Source of the DNA: Candidatus Gastranaerophilales bacterium
Lineage (GTDB): Bacteria > Cyanobacteriota > Vampirovibrionia > Gastranaerophilales > Gastranaerophilaceae
DNA: 9,712 nucleotides
NCBI GenBank assembly: GCA_947625445.1
Contig: CANQOM010000052.1
Span: forward strand, 1-9,712
Direction: 5' to 3'
The notes beneath the pieces were generated by a model. It did no database searches. It was given only the letters and a program-made list of their open reading frames with translations, and was not told the origin of the DNA. A program made the translations under genes and the position numbers. Shown one piece after another: positions 1-6,340 of the stretch (position 1 is the stretch's first letter; every line of letters begins with the position of its first letter).

Positions 1-333
1 ATTGCGGCAAAGCAATCAATATTAATTGTAGAATTTGCAAAAGATTTACATGAAAATAAAGGATTAAGCATAGAAGATGCAGCAATAGAAGCTGCAAGGA
101 TAAGATTTAGAGCCATTATGATGACGGCTTTAGCATTTGTATTCGGAGTACTTCCGATGGTATTTGCAACAGGTGCAGGGGCTCAAAGTAGAATATCAGT
201 CGGTTCAACCGTTTTTGGAGGTATGACTGCGGCAGCTACAATAGGTACAATATTAACTCCTGTATTTTATGTTTTAGTTCAATCCTTTGTTGAAAATATG
301 CAAAAAAGAGGAAATAATATAAACGGAAAATAA
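1..333 (+). CDS. RND multidrug efflux transporter (AcrB/MexB family), C-terminal fragment
   Basis: The gene enters from the left edge in frame 1 and leaves 110 codons before the stop. The visible part matches the end of inner-membrane RND (HAE1-type) pumps. A helix begins with AAKQSILIVEFAKDLHE and leads into a cytoplasmic loop rich in Ala, Glu and Arg. The conserved segment RFRAIMMTALAFVFGVLPM follows, then the STGAGAQ-like ATGAGAQSR and a final helix ending TPVFYVLV. In AcrB these form the last three transmembrane helices (about TM10-12). Such pumps are proton-driven trimers that pass drugs or metabolites to a periplasmic adaptor and an outer-membrane channel. The TolC-like gene begins 22 bases downstream, which supports a tripartite efflux operon. 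The adaptor gene is presumably upstream, outside the window. The substrate cannot be judged from this fragment. The family call is secure. Confidence 0.93.
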   Translation: MAAKQSILIVEFAKDLHENKGLSIEDAAIEAARIRFRAIMMTALAFVFGVLPMVFATGAGAQSRISVGSTVFGGMTAAATIGTILTPVFYVLVQSFVENMQKRGNNINGK

Positions 334-355
334 TTATAAGAGTAGAGTGGAAAAT

Positions 356-2008
356 ATGAACAAAAAATTAATTATATTATTATTTATATTTATGGCAAGT
401 CCAGTATTTGCTGATGATAATCCGTATAGGGAAGATATATTCACGGAACAACCTCCGGTTTTGGAAAATATTCAAAATATTAATAATACTCTAACAAATG
501 CTAATAAAAAAGAAAACAGTTTTTTATCAAAGATAAAAAGAATAAATAAAAAACCAAAAACCGCACCAAAATTAAATAACGAAGAAACCGAAAATATTAA
601 AACAATAGATTCTGTAAAAAAGGAACAAAAAAAATTAAAAAAACAACAAAAAAAAGCAGAAAAAAAAGTTATAAAACAAAAAGAAGATAATATTATAAAT
701 GGTGAAACGTCTGCAGTAAATAAAGATGAAGAATCAAAAGTATTAATAGATACCGCATACCATGGAAGTGTAAATACTAATAAAATTATAGAAGTAGATG
801 ATTGTGTAAAAATAGCACTTGAAAAACATCCTTTAATACATTCTGCAATGAGCAATGCTGAAATATATAAAAGCAGAATTGCTCAAGCTTGGGCGGCATA
901 TTTTCCTACTTTTTCAGCAGGAATAAGTTATTCAAGAAATGATATGCAAATGTCAAATTTTGCTTTTCCGACACAAATATACGATATGTTTTACACTCCT
1001 ACAGTATCAGGCAATATGTTATTATTTGACTTTGGGAAAACAAAAGCTCAGGCTGATTTAGCAAAAAGGACATATGAATCGGCACAATATAACCTTCAAA
1101 CAAGTATAAATGATGTAATTTTTACTGTTAAACAAGCATATTATAATTTATTATTTGCCCAGCAACAGGTGAAAGTATATGAAGACACGGTAAAAGATTA
1201 TACAATGCACTTAGAACAAGCAAAAGCATATTATGATATCGGAACAAAAGCAAAAATAGATGTATTAACTGCCGAACACAATTTGGGAAGAGCAAAATTA
1301 AGCTTACTTCAAGCAAATAATACTTTAAAAATTGCATATGTTCAATTAAGTAATGCAATGGGGATGCCTGAATATTCAGATTATGATGTAACTGATAATT
1401 TGAGAACCAAAGAATATCAAATAAATATAGAAGAAGCGGTAAAAACTGCTTATGAAACAAGTCCCGATTTATTAGCTGCAAAAAAGAGAGCAGATGCATC
1501 CGAGTTATTGGTAAGAGCATCAAGAAGAGCTTTCACCCCTGATTTAACAGGATTTGCTTCCTATTCCAGAGGAGGAAAAAGAATTGATACGGATTATGGA
1601 TATCAATTCGGAGCTCAATTAAGTTATCAAACAGTAAATCTGTTATCATTAAAAAAGCAGATGGATGAAGCTAAAGCAACATATAATAAAGATTTAGCCG
1701 ATTACGAAAATGTTAAACAAACGGTTTATTTTAAAACAAAAGAAGCATATTTAAACTTAACAAATGCTCAAGAGAGTATAACAGTCGCTAAGCTTTCAAT
1801 GGACCAAGCAAAAGAGCAATATGATCAAGCATCAGGCAGATACAAAGTAGGCTTAGGAGATGCAATAGAATTAAAAGATGCAGAAACTACTTACAGAAAT
1901 TCACAATTGGATTATTATAATACTCTTTTAAACTACCATGTATCAGCAGCAAATTTGGAAAAAGTAATGGGAGTTCCTTTAAAAGCTTCAGATGTTGACC
2001 TGTTATAA
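356..2008 (+). CDS. TolC-family outer-membrane efflux protein with Lys-rich N-terminal spacer
   Basis: This is the outer-membrane channel of a tripartite pump. I start it at ATG 356 (550 aa) because this gives a clean signal peptide: MNKK, a hydrophobic core, and VFA^DD with cleavage near residue 19. An in-frame GTG at 347 would add three residues. Two homologous OEP repeats are visible at about residues 146-338 and 358-541. The first begins with the typical DDCVKIALEKHP and the second with EEAVKTAYETSP. Each has a long amphipathic, coiled-coil-like helix rich in Ala, Gln and Lys, and LLFDFGKTKAQ is a typical strand-to-helix turn. Between the signal peptide and the first repeat lies an unusual spacer of about 125 residues that is Lys/Gln/Glu-rich around 86-110. 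It makes the protein longer than usual TolC homologues (about 430-490 aa). The spacer is probably disordered or coiled-coil and periplasmic. The RND gene immediately upstream indicates a shared operon. The stop may be recent (see 2009-2065). Confidence 0.9.
   Translation: MNKKLIILLFIFMASPVFADDNPYREDIFTEQPPVLENIQNINNTLTNANKKENSFLSKIKRINKKPKTAPKLNNEETENIKTIDSVKKEQKKLKKQQKKAEKKVIKQKEDNIINGETSAVNKDEESKVLIDTAYHGSVNTNKIIEVDDCVKIALEKHPLIHSAMSNAEIYKSRIAQAWAAYFPTFSAGISYSRNDMQMSNFAFPTQIYDMFYTPTVSGNMLLFDFGKTKAQADLAKRTYESAQYNLQTSINDVIFTVKQAYYNLLFAQQQVKVYEDTVKDYTMHLEQAKAYYDIGTKAKIDVLTAEHNLGRAKLSLLQANNTLKIAYVQLSNAMGMPEYSDYDVTDNLRTKEYQINIEEAVKTAYETSPDLLAAKKRADASELLVRASRRAFTPDLTGFASYSRGGKRIDTDYGYQFGAQLSYQTVNLLSLKKQMDEAKATYNKDLADYENVKQTVYFKTKEAYLNLTNAQESITVAKLSMDQAKEQYDQASGRYKVGLGDAIELKDAETTYRNSQLDYYNTLLNYHVSAANLEKVMGVPLKASDVDLL
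616..667 (+). repeat. Cluster of poly-A tracts inside the TolC-like gene
   Basis: Five runs of A lie within 52 bases: 6 (616-621), 8 (627-634), 7 (637-643), 8 (648-655) and 8 (660-667). They encode the Lys/Gln-rich part of the N-terminal spacer of the TolC-like protein. Homopolymers of this length are known sites of replication slippage and transcriptional slippage. A one-base change here would abolish the channel while leaving the signal peptide. In so AT-rich a genome, lysine-coding AAA runs are also expected by chance, so a switching role is only a possibility. Confidence 0.5.
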
Positions 2009-2065
2009 TTACCAAATCATACACCAGCTATAGCAAAACTAACAAAACAGTTATATAATAAATAA
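2009..2065 (+). other. Possible decayed C-terminal tail of the TolC-like gene (in-frame readthrough segment)
   Basis: After the TAA at 2006-2008 the same frame stays open for 18 more codons, reading LPNHTPAIAKLTKQLYNK, until the next TAA at 2063-2065. That second stop lies only 3 nt before the ATG of the histidine kinase, a spacing like the neighbouring junctions (3 and 10 nt). No Shine-Dalgarno site, promoter or terminator is visible in the segment. One reading is that the ancestral gene ended at 2065 and a nonsense change at 2006 shortened it. The other is that 54 open bases arose by chance, which is not rare. Loss of this tail would leave both OEP repeats intact. Confidence 0.3.
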
Positions 2066-2068
2066 GTT

Positions 2069-2824
2069 ATGGTAAATACAACAGAAAATAATATAAATAA
2101 ATTAGAACAGGCTCATTTAGATTTTATTTCTACCGTTAGTCATGAACTTAGAACTCCATTAACCAGTATAAAAGGATTTGCGGAAACACTTTTAAATTCT
2201 TATGACAGATTAACCCCTGAACAAAGAGAAAAGTTTTTGTTGATAATAAAAGATCAATCAAACAGATTAATAAATTTAGTAGAAAATCTTTTAACTGTAT
2301 CAAAAATGCAATCAGAAAAAGAACTAATGATTTATAAATCTGTTGATGTAAAACCTTTAATTGAATCTTGTGTTCAGATGATAAAAAATCAATATAAAAC
2401 TCACAAATACATATTAAATTTTGATAAAAACTTACCCAAAATTTTTATAGATACTGATAAATTTCAACAAATAATGATAAATCTAATTGATAACGCCTCA
2501 AAATATTCACAAGAAGGAAGCACAGTAACAATAAATATAAAGCAAAATTATGATAATAATACTATAATAATAAGTATAAAAGACGAGGGAATCGGAATAA
2601 ATCAAGAGAATCTGGAAAAAATATTTAATAAATTTTCAAGAATAGATTCCCCATTAACAAGAAAAATACAAGGTAACGGACTGGGACTTTACATAACAAA
2701 AACATTAACAGAAAAAATGAACGGGAAAATAGAAGTGGAAAGTTCAAGCTCAGGCAGTGAATTTCGAGTTATTTTTAAAGCTGCTTCACCTGAAGATAGC
2801 GGAATAAAAAAAATAAAAGAGTAA
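2069..2824 (+). CDS. Sensor-less soluble histidine kinase (HisKA-HATPase_c)
   Basis: This 251-aa two-component kinase consists almost only of the catalytic core. The dimerisation/phosphoacceptor domain begins at about residue 12, and the H-box STVSHELRTPLTS carries His25. The HATPase_c domain covers about residues 95-237. Its N-box is QQIMINLIDNASKYS (Asn138, Asn142), its G1 box DEGIGI (172-177), its F-box FNKFSRID (186-193) and its G2 box GNGLGL (202-207). All the residues needed for ATP binding and autophosphorylation are present. There is no transmembrane segment and no PAS, GAF or HAMP domain. An in-frame TAA two codons upstream rules out an N-terminal extension, so the signal must reach it through partner proteins or the short N-terminus. 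No clear Shine-Dalgarno site precedes the ATG, so its expression may depend on translation of the gene upstream. The receiver-containing gene starts 3 nt after its stop and is the obvious partner. Confidence 0.93.
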   Translation: MVNTTENNINKLEQAHLDFISTVSHELRTPLTSIKGFAETLLNSYDRLTPEQREKFLLIIKDQSNRLINLVENLLTVSKMQSEKELMIYKSVDVKPLIESCVQMIKNQYKTHKYILNFDKNLPKIFIDTDKFQQIMINLIDNASKYSQEGSTVTINIKQNYDNNTIIISIKDEGIGINQENLEKIFNKFSRIDSPLTRKIQGNGLGLYITKTLTEKMNGKIEVESSSSGSEFRVIFKAASPEDSGIKKIKE

Positions 2825-2827
2825 TAT

Positions 2828-4141
2828 ATGCTGGTAAAAGTTGTATTAATAATAGACAAAAGAAAAGAACAGTCGGTAAAATATAAAAAAATCCTTGAAA
2901 ATAATGATATAACAGTATTTATAGCAACTGATTTTGCGCAATCATTAAATATTATAAATTCATTTGAACCTGATTTAATATTAATTTCAGACAGTCTGGA
3001 TTTTGACATAAAAAAAGCAACAGAACAAATAAGGATATTAACATATAACACCCGCCCTGCAATAGTTGCGTTATCTAAGTCAAATCATATTCAAGATAAA
3101 ATAGATATATTAGATTCGGGAGCAGATGATTTTTTAAGCGAACCCATAAATCAGGAAGAATTTAAAGCCAGAATCTTAGCCCATATAAGAAGAAATATTG
3201 AAAACGGTTTTTCTGAAAAAACAATGCTTTTTAATTCTAAAATTTCATATAAAATGATAAAAAGAGTATTAAATAATAATGATGAATGGGCTATCATGCT
3301 TATTGATATTGATAATCTGGAATTTTATAAAGAATTATACGGAGAGCTTGCAACAGATAAATTAATTCAAACATATTCAGCAATAATAAAAACATCAATA
3401 GAACCTACGGAATATGTAGGTCAACTTTCAGAAGAAGATTTTATAATAATAACAAAACCAGATAAAGCAGAAAAAATAGCGAATTATCTTGTATATGCCT
3501 TTGACACAGTTGTATCAAAATTCTATTCAAAAACAGATGCCAAAAGAGGTTTCATGTTTATGCACGGAGATGATGAAGCAGAAAATAAAGTAAATCTTGT
3601 TTCAACCAGCATAGGCGTTATTTCCAATAAATACAAAAAATATACAGATATCAAACAAGTTATAAGTTCATTAATATCAACACATAAGCTTGCAAAATAT
3701 AAATCAAATTCGGCTTATATTATTGAACGGCCTAAAATAAGTGCCGATAACGCAATAGAAGAGAAAGAAAAAAACAATAATATTCTAATAATAGAACCCG
3801 ATGAAGCACTTTCAATACTTTTAGAAGCAACCGCAAGACTTCAAGGTTACAATGTAAAAATAATAAACGAATTTGAAGAAGTATTATCAAAAATAAAAGA
3901 TTACAATCCATCTGTAATAATTTTAGACGCAGGAAATACTGAAGATTTAAAGGGATTAGAACTGTGCAGAGCTTTAAAGTTTGAAACAGAAAATTTTAAA
4001 TCAAATATAATATTTACAACAACAGTACATGATAAAGAACTTGTATTAAATGCAGGTGCAGATTTATATCTGCCAAAACCATACGAATTGTCTGTAATAT
4101 TCGGATGGATAAAAAAATTTAATGATAATTTTAACGAATAA
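2828..4141 (+). CDS. Receiver - degenerate GGDEF - receiver protein (PleD-like order variant)
   Basis: This 437-aa cytoplasmic signalling protein has three domains. Receiver 1 (about 4-120) has lost key residues: the phosphoacceptor position in PDLILIS is Ser54 (with Asp55 next to it), the acidic pair reads Asp-Lys (IIDKRK), and the conserved Lys before Pro106 is Glu105. The middle domain (about 130-300) is GGDEF-like. It has the metal-site segment LIDIDNLEFYKELYG (Asp160/Asp162) and TSIGV near 260, but the signature reads SEEDF (201-205), lacking both glycines. It is therefore probably unable to make cyclic di-GMP. Receiver 2 (about 317-435) looks competent: Glu323/Asp325, Asp367 in PSVIILD, Thr397 and Lys417 in YLPKPY. 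It follows the histidine kinase by 3 nt, so phosphotransfer from His25 of the kinase to Asp367 is the natural inference. There is no DNA-binding domain, so output is likely protein-protein, or nucleotide binding without catalysis. Confidence 0.85.
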   Translation: MLVKVVLIIDKRKEQSVKYKKILENNDITVFIATDFAQSLNIINSFEPDLILISDSLDFDIKKATEQIRILTYNTRPAIVALSKSNHIQDKIDILDSGADDFLSEPINQEEFKARILAHIRRNIENGFSEKTMLFNSKISYKMIKRVLNNNDEWAIMLIDIDNLEFYKELYGELATDKLIQTYSAIIKTSIEPTEYVGQLSEEDFIIITKPDKAEKIANYLVYAFDTVVSKFYSKTDAKRGFMFMHGDDEAENKVNLVSTSIGVISNKYKKYTDIKQVISSLISTHKLAKYKSNSAYIIERPKISADNAIEEKEKNNNILIIEPDEALSILLEATARLQGYNVKIINEFEEVLSKIKDYNPSVIILDAGNTEDLKGLELCRALKFETENFKSNIIFTTTVHDKELVLNAGADLYLPKPYELSVIFGWIKKFNDNFNE

Positions 4142-4151
4142 GGAGAATAAT

Positions 4152-5648
4152 ATGGAAATTAAGGTTGAAAAAAAATCAATATTAGACATAGAAGCAAATG
4201 TAATAATAGTAAATCTATTTGAAGGAGTTAAAAGTCCGGGAGGAGTTACAGGCATAGTAGATAAAGCATTTAATAATGTTATAACAGAATACGTAATAAA
4301 CAAAGAGAATTTTGAAGGTAAATTTGCAGACATATATGAACTACCAATAATAGAAAAAGGTAAAAAGATTATTGTTGCAGGCTTGGGTAAACAACAAGAA
4401 TTAACAATATCTAAAATAAGAGACTTAAATGCAAAAATAATAAGAAAATTAATGAATGATGACAATGCAAAAAAATTAGTATCAATACTTCATGGTGCAG
4501 GAATAGCAGGCTTATGTCCTAAAGGTTGTGCTCAAATGATTACAGAAGGAGTAATATCCGGGACATATTCATTTGATAAATATAAAACAACAAAAAAAGA
4601 AAATAAAATTGAAGAATTTATAATATGTGAAACAGATGATGAAAAATATGAACGTGCAAAAAAAGGAATGGAATTAGGTAAAATTGTTGCAAATTCAGTA
4701 AATATGGCAAGAGATTTAATAAATGAATCATCACAATATTTATACCCTGAAACACTTGCAGAATTTGCAAAAGAACATTCGGGAGTAAAAACTACCGTAT
4801 ATAATAAAGAAGAAATCAAGAAAATGGGAATGAATGCATTTCTTGCAGTAGGACAAGGAAGTATACATGAACCTAAACTCATTCATATGGAATATAAAAC
4901 AGATAATCCGGTAAGAAAAATAGCAATAGTAGGAAAAGGAATAACCTTCGATGCAGGCGGATTAGATTTAAAGCCACCTACATCAATGCTGACTATGAGA
5001 GATGATATGTCAGGGGCTGCAGCAGTAATTACTACAATGAAAGCAATTTCGCAAATACGCCCTCAAATAGAACTTCACGGGATAATAGCAGCTTGCGAAA
5101 ATATGCCATCAGGAAGCGCATATAAGCCCGGAGATGTTATCATTTCAAAAACAGGAAGAAGTATAGAAATAGATAATACCGATGCAGAAGGCCGAGTAAC
5201 ATTGGCAGATGCACTAGCCTATGCAGAAGAACTTAACGTAGACGAAATTATAGATATTGCAACATTAACAGGTGCGTGTATGGTTGCATTAGGAACAGTT
5301 GCAAGTGGAATAATGGGAAATAACGAAGAAAAAATTGCCGAATTTATAAAAATTGCCAATAAGATGGGCGAAAGATTCTGGCAGCTTCCTATGTATGAAG
5401 AATATGGAGACACATTAAAAAGTGATATAGCAGATACAAAAAATACCGGCGGAAGAATGGGCGGAGCTTCAGCAGCAGGAATTTTCTTATCTAAATTTAT
5501 ATCAAAAACTCCTTGGATGCATTTAGATATTGCAGGTACTGCCTTTTTAGAAAAACCTAATTCAGAAGGAATAAAAGGTGGTGTCGGAATTGGAGTTAGA
5601 AGTCTTATAAAATATATCACACTTCAAGATTGTGATTGTCACAAATAA
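4152..5648 (+). CDS. pepA: Leucyl (cytosol) aminopeptidase, M17 family
   Basis: This enzyme removes N-terminal amino acids, preferentially Leu, from peptides in the cytoplasm using two metal ions. I start it at ATG 4152 (498 aa), which has a good AGGAG at 4141-4145 with 6 nt spacing. An ATG at 4122 would lie inside the preceding gene and lacks that site. The N-terminal macro-like domain (1-160) is less conserved. The catalytic domain is textbook: VGKGITFDAGG supplies Lys262 and Asp267, Lys274 lies in LKP, Asp285 in RDDMSGAA, and NTDAEGR supplies Asp344, Glu346 and Arg348. Each sits exactly 8 residues before its E. coli PepA counterpart (Lys270, Asp275, Lys282, Asp293, Asp352, Glu354, Arg356). 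GGRMGGASAAGIFLSKF and WMHLDIAGTAF complete the fold. The protein ends in CDCHK, a small Cys/His tail not expected in the family. It is the last gene before the hairpin at 5649. Some PepA proteins also bind DNA; nothing here shows that. Confidence 0.97.
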   Translation: MEIKVEKKSILDIEANVIIVNLFEGVKSPGGVTGIVDKAFNNVITEYVINKENFEGKFADIYELPIIEKGKKIIVAGLGKQQELTISKIRDLNAKIIRKLMNDDNAKKLVSILHGAGIAGLCPKGCAQMITEGVISGTYSFDKYKTTKKENKIEEFIICETDDEKYERAKKGMELGKIVANSVNMARDLINESSQYLYPETLAEFAKEHSGVKTTVYNKEEIKKMGMNAFLAVGQGSIHEPKLIHMEYKTDNPVRKIAIVGKGITFDAGGLDLKPPTSMLTMRDDMSGAAAVITTMKAISQIRPQIELHGIIAACENMPSGSAYKPGDVIISKTGRSIEIDNTDAEGRVTLADALAYAEELNVDEIIDIATLTGACMVALGTVASGIMGNNEEKIAEFIKIANKMGERFWQLPMYEEYGDTLKSDIADTKNTGGRMGGASAAGIFLSKFISKTPWMHLDIAGTAFLEKPNSEGIKGGVGIGVRSLIKYITLQDCDCHK

Positions 5649-5677
5649 AAAAGGGAGATTTTATCTCCCTTTTTTTT
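5649..5677. terminator. Bidirectional intrinsic terminator between pepA and the rhodanese-like gene
   Basis: A perfect stem AGGGAGAT (5652-5659) / ATCTCCCT (5663-5670) with a TTT loop is flanked by A bases on the left and T bases on the right. On the + strand the stem is followed by an 8-T run (5670-5677), right after the pepA stop. On the - strand the mirror run of six A (5647-5652) gives a U tract for the rhodanese-like gene, whose stop overlaps the T run. It should end both converging transcripts. Confidence 0.92.
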
Positions 5678-6098
5678 ATTCGTTTTTATCTGATTCTTCA
5701 TAATCAGTTGTATTAGACTTTATAATATCAAAATCAAATTTTTTCCATTCTTTAAACCCACCTCGCAATATAATTGCAGGATAATGTTTTTCTATTATTT
5801 CAAGTGCCGTTTTATATGCTCTCGGGCAAGAATCAGAATATGTATAAATTACTGTTACCTTGTCCTTATCAAGCATATCGGTATGGTCTTTTGCTTCTTT
5901 ATATGGAATATGAATAGCATATGGAATATGACCTTCAATATAGTCATTATATTCTCTAACATCAACAATAGTGATTGTATTAACTCTATTTGCAATAATC
6001 TCATCAAGAGTAAAAGGCCCGACCGTAAAAGAAATAATATCTTCAAAAAATTTTTTACCTCGTGACAAATCTTTTGTTATATCCTCATGAAAAAACAT
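5676..6098 (-). CDS. Single-domain rhodanese-like protein with altered active-site loop
   Basis: This is a 140-aa protein with one rhodanese fold, a family that carries sulfur as a persulfide or acts as a signalling or scaffold module. I choose the ATG at 6096-6098 because AAAGG lies 7 nt upstream on the - strand. An ATG at 6113 would add five residues but has no ribosome site. Family marks are VDVREYNDYIEGHIPYAIHIP (Asp46, Arg48, His57) and ILRGGFKEWKK near 110-120. The catalytic loop is odd: where active rhodaneses have a Cys just after the strand (YCxxGxR), this one reads YTYSDSCPRA. Thr86 sits at the usual Cys position and Cys91 lies five residues later. It may use Cys91 or be inactive. 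There is no signal peptide or membrane segment. It converges on pepA and diverges from the pyrimidine operon, with no evident functional tie to either. No convincing promoter was found for it. Confidence 0.85.
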   Translation of the reverse strand: MFFHEDITKDLSRGKKFFEDIISFTVGPFTLDEIIANRVNTITIVDVREYNDYIEGHIPYAIHIPYKEAKDHTDMLDKDKVTVIYTYSDSCPRAYKTALEIIEKHYPAIILRGGFKEWKKFDFDIIKSNTTDYEESDKNE

Positions 6099-6172
6099 AT
6101 TAATACCTTTCATAAAATTTATACTTTATAAATTTATAATAAAAATCTATGTTACAAATTAGCCTGTAGAGT

Positions 6173-6189
6173 AATAGTTAAGAACTATT
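6173..6189. promoter_or_regulatory. Short perfect inverted repeat upstream of the pyr promoter (possible operator)
   Basis: AATAGTT (6173-6179) and AACTATT (6183-6189) form a perfect 7-bp inverted repeat with a 3-nt spacer, centred about 42 bp upstream of the -35 box at 6220. It has no T run and is too weak to be a terminator. Its place between two divergent genes would suit a dimeric regulator. In AT-rich DNA such a repeat can also arise by chance, so this is a weak call. Confidence 0.3.
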
Positions 6190-6219
6190 TATATGATTGT
6201 AAACATGTATTTATTTTGA

Positions 6220-6248
6220 TTGACTTTGAGGCTAGTTGGTTTCATAAT
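6220..6248 (+). promoter_or_regulatory. Sigma-70-type promoter of the pyrimidine operon
   Basis: A -35 box TTGACT (6220-6225, 5 of 6 consensus) is followed by exactly 17 bases and a -10 box CATAAT (6243-6248, 5 of 6). Transcription should begin near 6254-6256, giving a leader of about 115 nt before pyrK that contains a small reading frame and a terminator hairpin. A competing perfect TATAAT exists at 6276-6281, but it has no recognisable -35 box at the right distance (see rejected items). Confidence 0.7.
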
Positions 6249-6269
6249 ACATGAAAGTAAGGGAAAGTC

Positions 6270-6311
6270 ATGAAGTATAATTTGATAAAATTTGAATATA
6301 TTGTTAAATGA
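6270..6311 (+). CDS. Putative 13-codon pyr operon leader peptide (MKYNLIKFEYIVK)
   Basis: This tiny frame lies between the predicted start of transcription and the terminator hairpin before pyrK. It has a clear AAGGGA ribosome site (6259-6264) 5 nt before the ATG, about as good as that of pyrK itself. Its TGA (6309-6311) lies inside the 5' arm of the hairpin (6306-6319). A ribosome reaching the stop would cover that arm and prevent the hairpin. The peptide has no run of one amino acid, so it is not a His/Trp/Leu-type amino-acid sensor. The RNA of codons 2-12 is about half U, as needed for an RNA polymerase that slows when UTP is scarce. This matches the logic of the E. coli pyrBI leader (pyrL), although that peptide is longer (44 aa). 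The peptide itself probably has no function. The call is inference from layout, and its sequence shows no homology that I recognise. Confidence 0.55.
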   Translation: MKYNLIKFEYIVK

Positions 6312-6340
6312 GAAAAGCAAAAATGCTTTTCTCATTTTTT
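6306..6340 (+). terminator. Intrinsic terminator in the pyr leader (candidate UTP-responsive attenuator)
   Basis: A perfect 14-bp stem, 6306-6319 with 6324-6337, closes an AAAA loop (6320-6323) and merges into a T tract (6335-6340). It is a strong rho-independent terminator on the + strand. There is no complete gene upstream on this strand for it to end: the nearest upstream gene on the other side of the intergenic region is on the - strand. It lies between a good promoter and pyrK, which points to attenuation of the pyrimidine operon. The leader frame's TGA overlaps the 5' arm. Confidence 0.85.

Noticed and set aside
347..355. GTG start for the TolC-like gene, three codons upstream
   Set aside because: The ATG at 356 gives a standard signal peptide beginning MNKK. 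The GTG would add acidic residues before it.
6099..6113. Upstream ATG for the rhodanese-like gene (MKGIN extension)
   Set aside because: There is no ribosome site before it, while AAAGG sits at the right distance before the ATG at 6098.
6252..6281. Alternative leader frame starting at ATG 6252, reading MKVRESHEV
   Set aside because: Its ATG falls at or before the predicted transcription start, has no ribosome site, and ends before the hairpin, so it could not control it.
6276..6281. Perfect TATAAT that could be the -10 box of a different pyr promoter
   Set aside because: No -35-like sequence lies 16-18 bases upstream and there is no TG extension. If it were used, the leader peptide model would fail, so it remains the main caveat to that model.
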